Shown piece after piece: positions 27,153 to 37,246 of a stretch of 64,000 bases of DNA (positions are counted from its first letter, which is position 1; each line of letters starts with the position of its first letter). The DNA lies in assembly GCA_001013295.1 (NCBI GenBank), contig LAZY01000030.1:164569-228568 (forward strand), written 5' to 3'. The position numbers were made by a program, and so were the translations under genes. This DNA comes from Chryseobacterium indologenes. GTDB taxonomy: Bacteria > Bacteroidota > Bacteroidia > Flavobacteriales > Weeksellaceae. The notes beneath the pieces were generated by a model. That model was given only the letters and a program-made list of their open reading frames with translations, was not told where the DNA came from and did not search any database.

Positions 27153-28760
27153 TTAATGAGCAAGGTTTGCAAAGAAATCGTTCCCTTTATCATCGGTAAT
27201 GATGAATGCCGGGAAGTCTTTTACTTCGATTTTTCTTACTGCTTCCATCCCCAGTTCCGGGAAGTCTACAACGTCTACAGAAACGATATTGTCTTTGGCA
27301 AGAATCGCTGCCGGTCCTCCGATAGATCCCAGGTAGAAACCACCATATTTTTTGCAGGCATCGGTAACATCTTTACTTCTATTTCCTTTTGCCAGCATGA
27401 TCATACTTCCGCCGTGGCTCTGGAATTCGTCAACATAAACATCCATTCTTCCAGCCGTAGTAGGTCCGAAACTTCCTGAAGCCATTCCTTCCGGAGTTTT
27501 TGCCGGTCCGGCATAATAGATCGGGTGATTTTTGAAATATTCCGGCATTGGTTTCCCGCTGTCGATGATCTCTTTGATCTTAGCGTGAGCAATATCTCTT
27601 GCTACGATCAATGTTCCGTTTAGTTTTAATCTTGTTTTGATCGGATATTTTGAAAGCTCAGCCAGAATTTCAGGCATTGGCTTATTCAAATCAACTTCGA
27701 TTGCTTCTTCAAGGTGTGGAGGTGTATCTGGTAAGAATCTTTTCGGATCCTGCTCCAGTTGCTCGAGGAAAATCCCCTCTTTTGTAATTTTTCCTTTGAT
27801 ATTTCTGTCTGCTGAACAGGAAACGCCCATTCCTACCGGACAAGAAGCGGCGTGTCTCGGAAGTCTGATCACTCTTACATCATGCGTAAGATATTTCCCT
27901 CCAAACTGTGCTCCAATAGCACTTTCCTGGCAGATTTTCTGAACTTTAGCTTCCCACTCAAGGTCTCTGAATGCCTGTCCGCCCTCGTTTCCTTCTGTAG
28001 GAAGATTATCATAATATTTCGCCGAAGCTTTCTTTACAGCCGCAAGGTTTGCTTCTGCAGAAGTTCCTCCGATTACCAAAGCCAAGTGGTATGGCGGGCA
28101 AGCCGCAGTTCCAAGATCTGAAATCTTTTCTTTGATAAATTCTTCAAGAGATTTTTCGTTCAGTAAAGATTTTGTCTTTTGGTATAAGAATGTTTTATTC
28201 GCAGATCCACCTCCTTTCGTCAGGAAAAGGAATTCATAATAATCTCCTTTTTTAGCATAAATATCAATCTGTGCCGGAAGGTTTGATCCTGAATTCTTCT
28301 CATCAAACATCGTTAAAGGAACGACCTGAGAATATCTTAAGTTTCTTTTCTGGTAAGTATTGTAGATTCCTTTGCTCAGGTACTCCCCGTCATCTACTCC
28401 CGTATATACATTTTCTCCTTTTTTACCCATTACAATTGCCGTCCCTGTATCCTGGCAAGAAGGAAGAGCTCCTTCCGCAGCAACAGCAGCATTCTGTAAA
28501 AGGTTGTAAGCCACGAATCTGTCATTGTCCGTAGCTTCCGGATCATCGATGATTCTTTTAAGGCTCTCCAAATGAGAGGAACGTAACATGAATGAAACGT
28601 CTGCCATAGCTTCCTCAGCCAATAATTCCAATCCTTTCGGGTCAACAGTTAAAATTTCTCTGTCCCCCAGTTTTTCAACCTTTACATAATCTGATGTAAG
28701 CTTTTTGTACACCGTATCATCTTTCTGAATTGGATACGGATCCTGATATCTAAATTCCAT
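27153..28760 (-). CDS. fumA: Fumarate hydratase class I (iron-sulfur)
   Basis: 535 residues, typical for the [4Fe-4S] fumarase of the FumA/FumB type. It converts fumarate and malate in the TCA cycle. Conserved Cys residues for the cluster appear in [18 protein letters not shown] and [10 protein letters not shown], and the C-terminal beta domain has [11 protein letters not shown] and [12 protein letters not shown]. It is divergent from the class II fumarase fumC with 138 bases between the start codons. The oxygen-sensitive cluster enzyme beside a stable class II enzyme suggests that conditions decide which is used. Confidence 0.95.
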   Translation of the reverse strand: MEFRYQDPYPIQKDDTVYKKLTSDYVKVEKLGDREILTVDPKGLELLAEEAMADVSFMLRSSHLESLKRIIDDPEATDNDRFVAYNLLQNAAVAAEGALPSCQDTGTAIVMGKKGENVYTGVDDGEYLSKGIYNTYQKRNLRYSQVVPLTMFDEKNSGSNLPAQIDIYAKKGDYYEFLFLTKGGGSANKTFLYQKTKSLLNEKSLEEFIKEKISDLGTAACPPYHLALVIGGTSAEANLAAVKKASAKYYDNLPTEGNEGGQAFRDLEWEAKVQKICQESAIGAQFGGKYLTHDVRVIRLPRHAASCPVGMGVSCSADRNIKGKITKEGIFLEQLEQDPKRFLPDTPPHLEEAIEVDLNKPMPEILAELSKYPIKTRLKLNGTLIVARDIAHAKIKEIIDSGKPMPEYFKNHPIYYAGPAKTPEGMASGSFGPTTAGRMDVYVDEFQSHGGSMIMLAKGNRSKDVTDACKKYGGFYLGSIGGPAAILAKDNIVSVDVVDFPELGMEAVRKIEVKDFPAFIITDDKGNDFFANLAH

Positions 28761-28777
28761 TCAATTTTTTGTTTGTA

Positions 28778-28785
28778 CAAAAATA
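28778..28785 (-). promoter_or_regulatory. -7 element of fumA
   Basis: TATTTTTG on the minus strand, a full match to TAnnTTTG, 17 bases before the ATG at 28760. Confidence 0.55.
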
Positions 28786-28850
28786 CGGCTTCCTTTAAAA
28801 AAATATGAGTAAAATCAGTCATTTCCATTGATATTTATAATGATTATAAA

Positions 28851-28881
28851 TTGTGAAATTCTTCGGTTATCAGTAACTTTA
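28851..28881 (+). promoter_or_regulatory. Promoter of fumC
   Basis: TTG (28851-28853), 20 bases, TAACTTTA (28874-28881). Seven of eight -7 positions match. Confidence 0.6.
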
Positions 28882-28898
28882 TAAAAATTTCAATCACA

Positions 28899-30293
28899 AT
28901 GAATTACAGAATAGAAAAAGACACCATGGGAGAAGTGCAGGTCCCTGCAGACAAGCTTTGGGGTGCACAGACGGAACGCTCAAGAAACAATTTCAAAATC
29001 GGACCGGAAGGTTCAATGCCTCATGAAATCATTGAAGCTTTTGCCTACCTGAAAAAGGCAGCTGCATATACCAATACGGATCTGGGAGTACTTCCGTCTG
29101 AAAAAAGAGATATGATTGCCAAGGTTTGTGAAGAGATTCTTGAGGGAAAGCTGAACGATCAGTTTCCTTTGGTTATCTGGCAGACAGGTTCCGGTACTCA
29201 ATCCAATATGAATGTCAATGAAGTAATATCAAACAAAGCTCATGTAAATAACGGGGGAACTTTAGGAGAAAAATCAGAGATTCACCCGAATGACGATGTC
29301 AACAAATCTCAGTCATCCAACGATACCTACCCTACCGCCATGCACATTGCTGCTTATAAAAAGGTAGTGGAAGTGACCATTCCTGCGGTTGAAAAATTAA
29401 AAAATACTCTGGCCGGGAAGTCTCAGGCCTTTAAAGATGTTGTAAAAATCGGGAGAACTCACCTTATGGACGCCACTCCTCTTACGTTGGGACAGGAATT
29501 TTCAGGATATGTGGCACAACTTGAATTTGGATTAAGAGCTTTGAAAAATACTTTACCTCATCTTTCCGAGCTTGCTTTGGGCGGAACGGCTGTGGGAACC
29601 GGTCTGAATACGCCCAACGGCTATGATGTAAAGGTTGCCGAATATATAGCTAAGTTTACCAATCTCCCTTTCATTACAGCCGAAAATAAATTCGAAGCCC
29701 TGGCCGCTCATGATGCCATTGTAGAAAGTCATGGTGCACTGAAGCAGCTAGCAGTATCTTTATATAAAATTGCTCAGGATGTAAGGTTACTTGCATCCGG
29801 ACCAAGATCAGGAATCGGAGAGATTCATATTCCTGAGAATGAACCGGGATCATCTATTATGCCAGGGAAAGTAAACCCTACACAAAATGAGGCGATGACA
29901 ATGGTTTGTGCACAGGTCTTAGGCAATGATACTACAATTTCCTTTGCTGGAACTCAGGGAAATTATGAGTTGAATGTCTTTAAACCGGTCATGGCTTACA
30001 ACTTCTTACAGTCCGCTCAACTGATTGCTGATGCTTGTATTTCATTTAATGATCACTGTGCGGTAGGTATTGAGCCTAATCACGAGAGAATTAAAGAGCT
30101 TGTAGATAAATCTTTAATGCTGGTAACGGCTTTAAATACTCATATCGGGTATGAAAATGCCGCAAAAATTGCTAAAACGGCACACAAAAACGGCACAACA
30201 CTTAAAGAAGAAGCCATCAACCTTGGCCTTGTCACTGCTGAGCAATTTGATGAATGGGTGAAGCCTGAAGATATGGTGGGAAGCCTGAAATAA
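28899..30293 (+). CDS. fumC: Fumarate hydratase class II
   Basis: 464 residues, full length for the cluster-free, heat-stable fumarase. The superfamily signature [17 protein letters not shown] is present near residue 317, along with the [11 protein letters not shown] and [10 protein letters not shown] active-site segments. Same reaction as the divergent fumA but an unrelated fold. It is monocistronic and followed by a shared terminator. Confidence 0.97.
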   Translation: MNYRIEKDTMGEVQVPADKLWGAQTERSRNNFKIGPEGSMPHEIIEAFAYLKKAAAYTNTDLGVLPSEKRDMIAKVCEEILEGKLNDQFPLVIWQTGSGTQSNMNVNEVISNKAHVNNGGTLGEKSEIHPNDDVNKSQSSNDTYPTAMHIAAYKKVVEVTIPAVEKLKNTLAGKSQAFKDVVKIGRTHLMDATPLTLGQEFSGYVAQLEFGLRALKNTLPHLSELALGGTAVGTGLNTPNGYDVKVAEYIAKFTNLPFITAENKFEALAAHDAIVESHGALKQLAVSLYKIAQDVRLLASGPRSGIGEIHIPENEPGSSIMPGKVNPTQNEAMTMVCAQVLGNDTTISFAGTQGNYELNVFKPVMAYNFLQSAQLIADACISFNDHCAVGIEPNHERIKELVDKSLMLVTALNTHIGYENAAKIAKTAHKNGTTLKEEAINLGLVTAEQFDEWVKPEDMVGSLK

Positions 30294-30324
30294 GAACATC
30301 CAATTTTATTCATAGATTTTAAAT

Positions 30325-30357
30325 AAAAACTCCGGAGAAAGATTTCCCCGGAGTTTT
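30325..30357. terminator. Bidirectional terminator between fumC and the outer-membrane gene
   Basis: AAAACTCCGG pairs with CCGGAGTTTT around a 12-base loop, in the gap between two converging genes. Confidence 0.85.
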
Positions 30358-30382
30358 CTGTGAATGTTAATATGAATGTCAA

Positions 30383-31423
30383 TTATTCTAATCCAATGGC
30401 AATCCCGAATATCAGGGCCTTATCATTTTTAAAAGCACTGTCTTTAAAGAAGTTACTGAAATCTTTTTTTACAAATACACTTATACTGTTGTAAGAAAAC
30501 GTCAACTGAGCTCCATAGATATAAGGATTTACCTGATAATTTTCTCTGTTTCTAAGTTCCCCATCATTACCGTCAATAATGTTGTTGGTAGACATTCTGG
30601 CTCCTCCGTAAACATTCGCTCCTATTTTGAATCCATTGTAAAATCTTCTGTACTGAACATCCATTCCGGCATTTTTAAGTTTGGAAAAATTATACTGCAC
30701 TCCTAATGGAACGATAATATAGCCTGTTCTTAGTTTACTTTTACTTAAATCTCCGCCTGCCTTCTCCAGGTACACTTCGTTATTGGCATTCTTCGTAAAG
30801 AACATATTATTATCCAAACGGACGGTTCTCCATGAAAATCCCAGACCGGAAGTAATCGCCCAAGGACTGGTTCTGCTAAGCTGATAATTCAGTTTTAACC
30901 CGAATTCAAGATTATTGGAATAGCCGATATTTTTATCCAGCGCATTATCCGAAAGATCGTTCGTCAGCGTCATGATCCCGTAAGAGAAGTATCCCGTAAT
31001 GCTTCGAGCAGGTCGAAATTTTTTCAACAACTTCTCCTTCAATTCTTCTTTAGAGGCAGCATCAGTATTGAGAAGCGAATACCTTACCTGTTTCTGAATA
31101 ACTCCATCCAGGTCAAATCCTAATTCTTCAATTCTTTTATCGATCTTCTCCGAGTAACGGTCAGCGATCTGCGCTTTTTCTTTATCAAAATCGGTTTTAT
31201 CCAGATTCTTGGTCTGGAGTGCCAGCAACTCGGTTTCCATCAGTTTCTTTTCCTCCTGAATAATAGCATTGATCTGCGTAGCATATTCTTCTATTTTATC
31301 TTTTACGATAGGGCTTACTTCTGTATCTTTTTTTGATGCTAAATTGATGTTCAATCCTTTTTGTCCGTAAAATGAAGACGAAAAAAGACATACCAATCCC
31401 ATCATGACAAATTTCTTGATCAT
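30383..31423 (-). CDS. Outer-membrane beta-barrel protein with periplasmic helical region
   Basis: 346 residues. Signal peptide (MIKKFVMMGLVCLFSSSFYGQ), a charged helical segment at about residues 35-130 rich in E/K that looks like a coiled coil, then a beta-rich part with alternating strands (NLEFGLKLNYQLSR, GYIIVPLGVQYNFS, IFGIAIGLE) typical of an 8- to 10-stranded barrel. It is the third gene of a set beginning with an ECF sigma factor and a membrane-anchored presumed anti-sigma factor, so it may be part of an envelope stress or sensing circuit. Confidence 0.8.
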   Translation of the reverse strand: MIKKFVMMGLVCLFSSSFYGQKGLNINLASKKDTEVSPIVKDKIEEYATQINAIIQEEKKLMETELLALQTKNLDKTDFDKEKAQIADRYSEKIDKRIEELGFDLDGVIQKQVRYSLLNTDAASKEELKEKLLKKFRPARSITGYFSYGIMTLTNDLSDNALDKNIGYSNNLEFGLKLNYQLSRTSPWAITSGLGFSWRTVRLDNNMFFTKNANNEVYLEKAGGDLSKSKLRTGYIIVPLGVQYNFSKLKNAGMDVQYRRFYNGFKIGANVYGGARMSTNNIIDGNDGELRNRENYQVNPYIYGAQLTFSYNSISVFVKKDFSNFFKDSAFKNDKALIFGIAIGLE

Positions 31424-31449
31424 AGTATTAATTTTTTAAATTTTATGAA

Positions 31450-32058
31450 TTATTTCCTGTTGAGTTCTATGGTAGCCACATTGCTTCCATCTTTTGTTTT
31501 TTCAATCACATCTTTATGTTCTACTGAGAACAGTAATGTAGAAGGATCTACATATTTTTTCTTTTTCACCGGAATTTTTGAGGAATCTGCTTTTGCGATG
31601 ATTTTCGGATCTGAGATCTGAATAAGCTCCGTTTTTTTGTTAGAAGCAGCTTCTTTCAGTATCAGTTTCTTTTCATCTACTGCCAATGCGGAAAGTTGAT
31701 CTTCTTTATGCTGAGCAGTAATTTCCTTTTTATTCTTTTTTTCTTTATCCTGAGCCACCAAGGGGATATTTTGTTGTTCCGGGGCTACTCTATTCTGGTC
31801 ATCATTTGAGGGCACAGCCTCTTTTACGATCTGCGGTTGATTTTCTGAAGGCTTCTGAAGAAAAAACAGAACGGTACTCAAACTTACCGTCAGAAACAGG
31901 CATGCAGCGACCAAAAACCAGTTTATTTTTGATTTTGGCTGGCTATTCATTGCATTCTGAAACTCAATTTCAGTCCACAGATCACGGGATGGGGTAACTT
32001 CTCTCTCTCTGATCTGTTTTTTTATCTGGAATTCGAGATGATCTTTAGACTTGTTCAT
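31450..32058 (-). CDS. Putative anti-sigma factor, single membrane span
   Basis: 202 residues with a cytosolic N-terminal part of about 45 residues, one membrane segment (WFLVAACLFLTVSLSTVLFFL, roughly 46-66) and a Lys/Glu-rich periplasmic region. Its start overlaps the stop of the ECF sigma gene by 14 bases, the usual arrangement for a sigma/anti-sigma pair. No classic zinc-binding anti-sigma motif is visible, so the role comes from topology and position. The outer-membrane protein gene follows 26 bases later. Confidence 0.7.
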   Translation of the reverse strand: MNKSKDHLEFQIKKQIREREVTPSRDLWTEIEFQNAMNSQPKSKINWFLVAACLFLTVSLSTVLFFLQKPSENQPQIVKEAVPSNDDQNRVAPEQQNIPLVAQDKEKKNKKEITAQHKEDQLSALAVDEKKLILKEAASNKKTELIQISDPKIIAKADSSKIPVKKKKYVDPSTLLFSVEHKDVIEKTKDGSNVATIELNRK

Positions 32059-32605
32059 TTTTCACTTTTTTTTGTTGTTGAAAGTAAATCTTTCTTAGTT
32101 TTTCTTTTGCTCTGAACAATTGTGTTTTGCTCACAGCAATGGAGATCTGTAAGGTATCCGCAATTTCCTGATGGGAATATTCTTCCAGAACATAGAGGTT
32201 GAAAACCATCCTGTAAGCATCCGGAAGCTGATCCAAAAGTTCCTGTGCATTAAAATCGAAATCAATGTCCGTTTGATGAAGATCCTCATGAAAAGATTGG
32301 TTGATCTCATCCAGATAGAAAACCGTTTTATGGCTTTTAATAAAATTCAGGCATTCGTTAACGACGATTCGTCTTGCCCAACTCTCCAGATTCGATTCTC
32401 CCCTGAAGCTTTCTATGTGCTTAAAGATTTTACAGAATGCTTTAATGAGGCAGTCTTCCGCCTGATACAAATCACTGACATAGCTTTTGCTTACACTCAG
32501 AAATTTTTTCACATTCTGCTCATAGAAAAGCTTCTGTGCTGCCGGATCCTGTTTCTTCAGACGGCTAAGCAAATCTTCTTTTTTATTTCCGAACAAAAGT
32601 TTCAT
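32045..32605 (-). CDS. RNA polymerase ECF-type sigma factor
   Basis: 186 residues. Region 2 (about residues 20-90: YEQNVKKFLSVSKSYVSDLYQAEDCLIKAFCKIFKHI, with the ESFRGESNLESWARRIVVN end) and region 4 (LPDAYRMVFNLYVLEEYSHQEIADTLQISIAVSKTQLFRAKEKLRK) are both present, without region 3. It directs RNA polymerase to a small regulon, probably including its own operon with the anti-sigma and outer-membrane genes. Strong sigma homology; the signal is unknown. Confidence 0.92.
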   Translation of the reverse strand: MKLLFGNKKEDLLSRLKKQDPAAQKLFYEQNVKKFLSVSKSYVSDLYQAEDCLIKAFCKIFKHIESFRGESNLESWARRIVVNECLNFIKSHKTVFYLDEINQSFHEDLHQTDIDFDFNAQELLDQLPDAYRMVFNLYVLEEYSHQEIADTLQISIAVSKTQLFRAKEKLRKIYFQQQKKVKNEQV

Positions 32606-32694
32606 TCTAATGCTGTTTCTATCTTAAAGACAATGAAAACTGAGAAAGGTTACACAAAAAAAATATTTTTTATTCTTAAGTCTGTTGATTCATC

Positions 32695-32725
32695 AAAAAA
32701 GGCAGAAAAACATAGCTTTTCTACC
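32695..32725 (-). terminator. Terminator of the ABC transporter operon
   Basis: GGTAGAAAA pairs with TTTTCTGCC on the minus strand around a 7-base loop, followed by six T. Confidence 0.75.
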
Positions 32726-32741
32726 CTTGATATTTTCTGAT

Positions 32742-33461
32742 CTATCCGATGTCTGAAACTGAAACCTGATCTGCAAAATACTGCTCCAGGTCTTTCAAAG
32801 TTTCCGGATTGGTCCGAATATCTTTTACGAGCTGCCCTTTGTTTACGACTACAATCCTGTTACAAACCTCGGTGGTGTGTGAAAGATCGTGGCTGGATAT
32901 AAGGAAGGTTACCCCGTCCTGCTTAGACAGTTCTCTGATAAGGTTTTTAAGTTTGATCTGTGTAGAAGGGTCAAGGTTAGCAAAAGGTTCATCAAGAATG
33001 ATAATTTCAGGATTTCCGATGATGGCTCCTACGATACCCACTTTTTTCTGGTTGCCCTTTGAGAGGTCACGGATATATTTTCCGGACTTAAGGATCTCTC
33101 CGTTGAAAAAATCATGAAAAGGTTTTATAAATTCATCTACAGACGCCTTATTCTGCCCCCGCAATTCACCGATGAAATAAAAATACTCTTCCGGAGTCAG
33201 GTAACCGATAAGAAAGGTATCATCCACAAAAGCTGAAACCTTATTCTTCCAGGCTTCAGATTCGCTGACTTTGATACCGTCAATACTTACAAAACCAGTC
33301 GTTGCCTGAATCAGATCCAGCATCAGACTGAAAAGGGTGGTTTTCCCGGCTCCGTTATTTCCTACAAGGCCAAATGTTTCACCATTAGGAATTTCAAGGT
33401 GTTCAATATTCAGAACTGTAGCAGTTCCGTATGTTTTGGATAGATTATTTATACTGATCAT
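32742..33461 (-). CDS. ABC transporter ATP-binding protein
   Basis: 239 residues with Walker A GNNGAGKTT (about 35-43), signature RDLSKGNQKKVG (variant of LSGGQ), Walker B IIILDEPFANLD and the switch His in ISSHDLSH. It powers the DUF5687 membrane protein encoded 3 bases upstream; together they form a two-gene exporter-type ABC system whose substrate is unknown. Confidence 0.93.
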   Translation of the reverse strand: MISINNLSKTYGTATVLNIEHLEIPNGETFGLVGNNGAGKTTLFSLMLDLIQATTGFVSIDGIKVSESEAWKNKVSAFVDDTFLIGYLTPEEYFYFIGELRGQNKASVDEFIKPFHDFFNGEILKSGKYIRDLSKGNQKKVGIVGAIIGNPEIIILDEPFANLDPSTQIKLKNLIRELSKQDGVTFLISSHDLSHTTEVCNRIVVVNKGQLVKDIRTNPETLKDLEQYFADQVSVSDIG

Positions 33462-33464
33462 GGC

Positions 33465-34931
33465 TTATTCTTTATTTTTAAAAGCATCCAATGTGCTGTA
33501 TTTTTCTTTTTTATAATGTTTTACGATAATATCGAAGATTTTCTCTCTCAATATAAACCCTATAAATCCTATAATGGCAATACTTACCACAGCGGTAGTA
33601 ATTCCGAAAAAATGTTTTGCCAAAGCAAAAACTGCCATAGGAAGTAACATTTTAGGGATCAGCAGAAACATTGCAACCATATTGAAGCTTCCTTTCTGCC
33701 CAAGTCTTTTTTCTCTTGAATTAAGATCGATCTGGGTTTTATTGAAGGCTCCCGACCATAATGTAAATTGGGAATTCACTCCAATATTATAAAGTCCTGC
33801 AGCCAAAAATGTGACATACAGTTCCCAGCCAAAATAAGCATAAAACAAAGCAATGATCATCGACGCCCCTGTTACAATATTCATCAGCCACCATTTTGCT
33901 TTCAGGTATTCTTTGTAAGGAACGTTCAGGGTCATCATCAAAGGATAATATGAGCTGTCGAATGCAGGTACCCGCTGTCCAAAAAGGAACTGGAAACCCC
34001 CTGTAACAAAAAGCCCCATAGCCATTATTATCGCAGGTGTTTTATAGAGCGGAGAGGTGAACATCAGCAATCCGTAAAAAAGAAACATAAAGCTTCCCAA
34101 CAGGATGTTTTTGGTTACCTTATTCCGTCTCAGCATTTTAATATCGTTATTGATAAATGTTCCGATGGCTCCGTACTTATTTAAAAAAGCAATATTTTCA
34201 GTTTTTCCAACAGTTTTTTTGGCTTCAAGCCCCTGGTCAAGATAAAACTCCTGTCTTAGGTATCTGAAGCACAGTGCCCATAATCCTGCAAATAAAGCAA
34301 TCGGGATCAGTGCAAAGTAAGGTTTCTCATAAAGACTGAAAAAAGCGGATTCAAAATACGAAAGCACCGGTATAATATTGTAATACCCTAAAGCTCCCAC
34401 AGCCCCAAAGCATATTCCTACGATAATCACTAAAGTTTCTTTACCATTAAAGAAAATATTGATAAAATTATTCAGATACAGTAATGAAATGATCCCTGCC
34501 AGCCAAGCCAATACCCCAAAAATACTATATCCATTAAATAGAGCTATGAAGGAAAAAGTGATAATAAACAGTGAGCTCAGCCAACTGAATGCCGAAAGAA
34601 AAGTTTTAACCAGCATATAATTGACCAGCGTATTCTTTCTGATATTCATGGTGAGAAACGGCTTGATATTTTGAGTAGGAATATCCTGCCAAAGGTACTT
34701 TAAGGCAAGATCAATAATCCAGACCACGATCATAAATTTGGAGACCATCTTTAAAGGATTTTCATGCAGCTCTTCCTGTAAATAGAAAAAGGCAATAAAA
34801 GCACCACCCACAAGGCATCCTATCAAATAGAAAATTCCTATGAAGCGGAAAATTTTCATGACAAGATTGATCCCTACAGAACTGCCCCGGAAAAAGCTTT
34901 TGATTTCAAGCCGAAGGAACTTCAGAAACAT
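33465..34931 (-). CDS. ABC transporter permease, DUF5687 family
   Basis: 488-residue integral membrane protein with about 12 hydrophobic spans. It matches the Bacteroidota DUF5687 family by length, by the start FLKFLRLEIKSFFRGSS and by its coupling to an ABC ATPase. The ATPase gene follows after 3 bases. The transported compound is unknown; these pairs are common core genes in Flavobacteriia. Confidence 0.82.
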   Translation of the reverse strand: MFLKFLRLEIKSFFRGSSVGINLVMKIFRFIGIFYLIGCLVGGAFIAFFYLQEELHENPLKMVSKFMIVVWIIDLALKYLWQDIPTQNIKPFLTMNIRKNTLVNYMLVKTFLSAFSWLSSLFIITFSFIALFNGYSIFGVLAWLAGIISLLYLNNFINIFFNGKETLVIIVGICFGAVGALGYYNIIPVLSYFESAFFSLYEKPYFALIPIALFAGLWALCFRYLRQEFYLDQGLEAKKTVGKTENIAFLNKYGAIGTFINNDIKMLRRNKVTKNILLGSFMFLFYGLLMFTSPLYKTPAIIMAMGLFVTGGFQFLFGQRVPAFDSSYYPLMMTLNVPYKEYLKAKWWLMNIVTGASMIIALFYAYFGWELYVTFLAAGLYNIGVNSQFTLWSGAFNKTQIDLNSREKRLGQKGSFNMVAMFLLIPKMLLPMAVFALAKHFFGITTAVVSIAIIGFIGFILREKIFDIIVKHYKKEKYSTLDAFKNKE

Positions 34932-35080
34932 ATTTTAGTTTTTTTTACATTAGTAAGTAAAACACTAAAAATGTTACGATATTCTATGTAAAATATTTTA
35001 TCGAACAATAAACAGCTAACGAAGAAAGATTTTTATCTATTTTTTATAAATAAGTTTCCCATTTTTTCAGGATACTTTTA

Positions 35081-36730
35081 TCAACCAATCAATTCTTTTG
35101 CCTGCGCTAGTGCAGCCTCTGTAATTTTGCTTCCGGAAAGGAGCTGCGCAATCTCATTCAGTTTTTCTGTATCGCTCAGAGGGATGATGGTCGATTGAGT
35201 TCTTCCTGAAATATCCTGCTTGACTACTTTGTAATTGTCATTTCCTTTAGCGGCAACCTGTGCCAGGTGAGAAATAACGATCAGCTGCATATCTTCGGAC
35301 ATTTCACGCATCAGGTTTCCGATTTCTTCAGCGACTTTACCGGAAACTCCGGTATCAATTTCGTCTAAAATCAGGGTTGGAAGTTCATCGCTTTCTGCAA
35401 TAATCTTCTTCACAGCAAGCATTACTCTTGATCTTTCACCTCCGGAAATAGCTGTCTGAATTGGTTTCAACGGGAAGCCGGAATTGGCCTGGAATAATAA
35501 CTGAATATTTTCTTTTCCAAACGGGTTAAATTCCTGAGCATCCTGCAGCTCTATGTCTACTTTTGCTTTTTCAAGTCCCAGTTTTTTAAGAAGTCCTTCT
35601 GCTTTCTTTACAAAAACAGGAACATTCTTTTTCCGGTTCTTTGACAGTTTCTCTGCAAGACCATGAAGGGTCTTTTCCTTTAAAGCGATATTTTCTTCTG
35701 TTTCCGTGATCTGAGCTTCCAGTTCAGAAGCTCCTCTCTGGTCTCCCGCCAATTGGTTTCTGATCTCAATCAGTTCATCAAGGTCTGATACATTATGCTT
35801 AAGGAATAAGGCATTGATTTTATTATTAAGCTCTGTAAGGTAGATCAGGTTTTCCGGATTGATCTCCACTCTCTCCGCTTCATGCTCCAGCTCAGAGATA
35901 ATATCTTTTAGCTCTACGAAAGAGGTTTCCAGTCTTCCATCAAGCTCTGCAAAACTTGAAGAAACACCGGAAATTTTCGAAAGTTTAGCCTTTGCCTCAT
36001 TAAAAAATGACAAAATACCTATTTCCTCCTGATGAAAGCGGGATAAGATCTGTCCTACATTTTCAGAGATCATTCCTGCATTTTCCTGAATGGAAAGCTG
36101 ATTCTGAATATCTTCATAATCTACATCATCCAGCTTCAGCTCTTCCAGCTCATTGAGTAAAAACTCTTTGTAGTCGCTTTCTTTATTGGCTTCTGAAAGC
36201 TGGGTTTTCAATTTTTTCAATAGCATTTTCAGGCTCTGGAAGTCAGAAAATTCCTGCTGGTATTCTTCAATGATTTTTTTATTCTCAGAAAGGCCGTCTA
36301 TAATTTTAAACTGGTATTCTGACGTAAAAAGATTTGAAGTTTCAAACTGGGAATGAATATCAATCAACTGAGAAGAGAGTTCTCTGAGAACATCCAATGT
36401 CACCGGAATATCATTGATAAATGCCCTGGATTTTCCTGAAGGAAGGATTTCCCGTCTTATAATGGTCTGAAGTTCGTAATCCAGATCGTTTTCAATGAAA
36501 AATTTCTTAAACTGGTTGTTAAGTTCAAACTCAGTTTCCACCACACTTTTGTCTTCTGCTTTGGCAATGGATTTCACATCAGCTCTTTCGCCCAGAATAA
36601 GACGAAGCGCTCCTAAAATGATTGATTTTCCTGCTCCTGTTTCACCGGTAATGACCTGTAAACCATTCTTCAATGATACTTCAAGGGTATCAATCAAGGC
36701 AAAATTTTTAATGTAAATTCTCGAAAGCAT
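35081..36730 (-). CDS. recN: DNA repair protein RecN
   Basis: 549 residues. SMC-like ATPase used in double-strand break repair. Walker A GETGAGKS near residues 30-37, a long coiled-coil middle, the signature SGGERSRVMLAVK, and Walker B LPTLILDEIDTGVSG are intact. It is the last member of the bamD-rpoZ-coaBC-porD-recN neighbourhood seen here, separated from porD by a small peptide gene, and has its own consensus promoter. Confidence 0.96.
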   Translation of the reverse strand: MLSRIYIKNFALIDTLEVSLKNGLQVITGETGAGKSIILGALRLILGERADVKSIAKAEDKSVVETEFELNNQFKKFFIENDLDYELQTIIRREILPSGKSRAFINDIPVTLDVLRELSSQLIDIHSQFETSNLFTSEYQFKIIDGLSENKKIIEEYQQEFSDFQSLKMLLKKLKTQLSEANKESDYKEFLLNELEELKLDDVDYEDIQNQLSIQENAGMISENVGQILSRFHQEEIGILSFFNEAKAKLSKISGVSSSFAELDGRLETSFVELKDIISELEHEAERVEINPENLIYLTELNNKINALFLKHNVSDLDELIEIRNQLAGDQRGASELEAQITETEENIALKEKTLHGLAEKLSKNRKKNVPVFVKKAEGLLKKLGLEKAKVDIELQDAQEFNPFGKENIQLLFQANSGFPLKPIQTAISGGERSRVMLAVKKIIAESDELPTLILDEIDTGVSGKVAEEIGNLMREMSEDMQLIVISHLAQVAAKGNDNYKVVKQDISGRTQSTIIPLSDTEKLNEIAQLLSGSKITEAALAQAKELIG

Positions 36731-36756
36731 TGATAAATGACGGGTTACTTTTAATG

Positions 36757-36787
36757 CAAATATAGAACTTTAGATGTGAGTATTCAA
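36757..36787 (-). promoter_or_regulatory. Promoter of recN
   Basis: TTG (36785-36787), 20 bases, TATATTTG (36757-36764) on the minus strand, a full match, 27 bases before the ATG. Confidence 0.8.
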
Positions 36788-36924
36788 TAGCTAAGATAAG
36801 GCAATCGCCTGAAATTTTTAAATCCCCTTACTGAGCCTGCCATCACGCTGATTCTAAAAGTGAAAGATCCTAAGGTGACGATTATGTTTATGGTTAAGTT
36901 CAGCATATCAGACTGATAGAAGAT
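36788..36924. other. Intergenic stretch without a supported gene
   Basis: Between the recN promoter and the terminator of the Cys-rich peptide gene. A short dyad AGGC/GCCT near 36796 is all that stands out. Confidence 0.5.
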
Positions 36925-36966
36925 CAAAAAAATAACCCTTACAGCTATTGAAAGCCATAAGGGTTA
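36925..36966 (-). terminator. Terminator of the Cys-rich peptide gene
   Basis: TAACCCTTA pairs with TAAGGGTTA around a 16-base loop, and on the minus strand a run of T follows. It is about 107 bases beyond the peptide stop codon. Confidence 0.8.
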
Positions 36967-37072
36967 CTTTTAAAATTTATAGCCACTGAGAGTAATTACT
37001 ACCTTCATCCGGCTTTATCTTATATTGAATTGAGATCAATTTTATAGGGTAATTTATCTCAATACAAAATTC

Positions 37073-37246
37073 TTATACCATACAACGGCAATCTCTGTTA
37101 GGAGGATAATATCCCATACATGTTCTTACGCCATCCTGGGTTCCCCATAAGCAGCATCCACTGCATCCGTAAGAGATAGGGCCACTCCCTAAAATATTTT
37201 TCTGTTGGTCTCTGGTAAGCTTTTGTGCTTTGATCTTTGATTTCAT
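37073..37246 (-). CDS. Cys-rich small peptide with double-glycine-type leader (bacteriocin-like)
   Basis: 57 residues from ATG 37246; a longer frame upstream reads through AT-rich DNA and was rejected. The first 22 residues resemble the leaders of Bacteroidota bacteriocin-like peptides (QKLTRDQQKNILGSG). The core is rich in Cys, Gly and aromatic residues, with Cys at 28, 31, 32, 43, 53 and 55, which may form disulfides or carry modifications. Such genes are common in Chryseobacterium, but their products are mostly uncharacterised. No peptidase-containing transporter or modification enzyme is adjacent. Cleavage after GSG or the following residues is inferred. Confidence 0.75.
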   Translation of the reverse strand: MKSKIKAQKLTRDQQKNILGSGPISYGCSGCCLWGTQDGVRTCMGYYPPNRDCRCMV

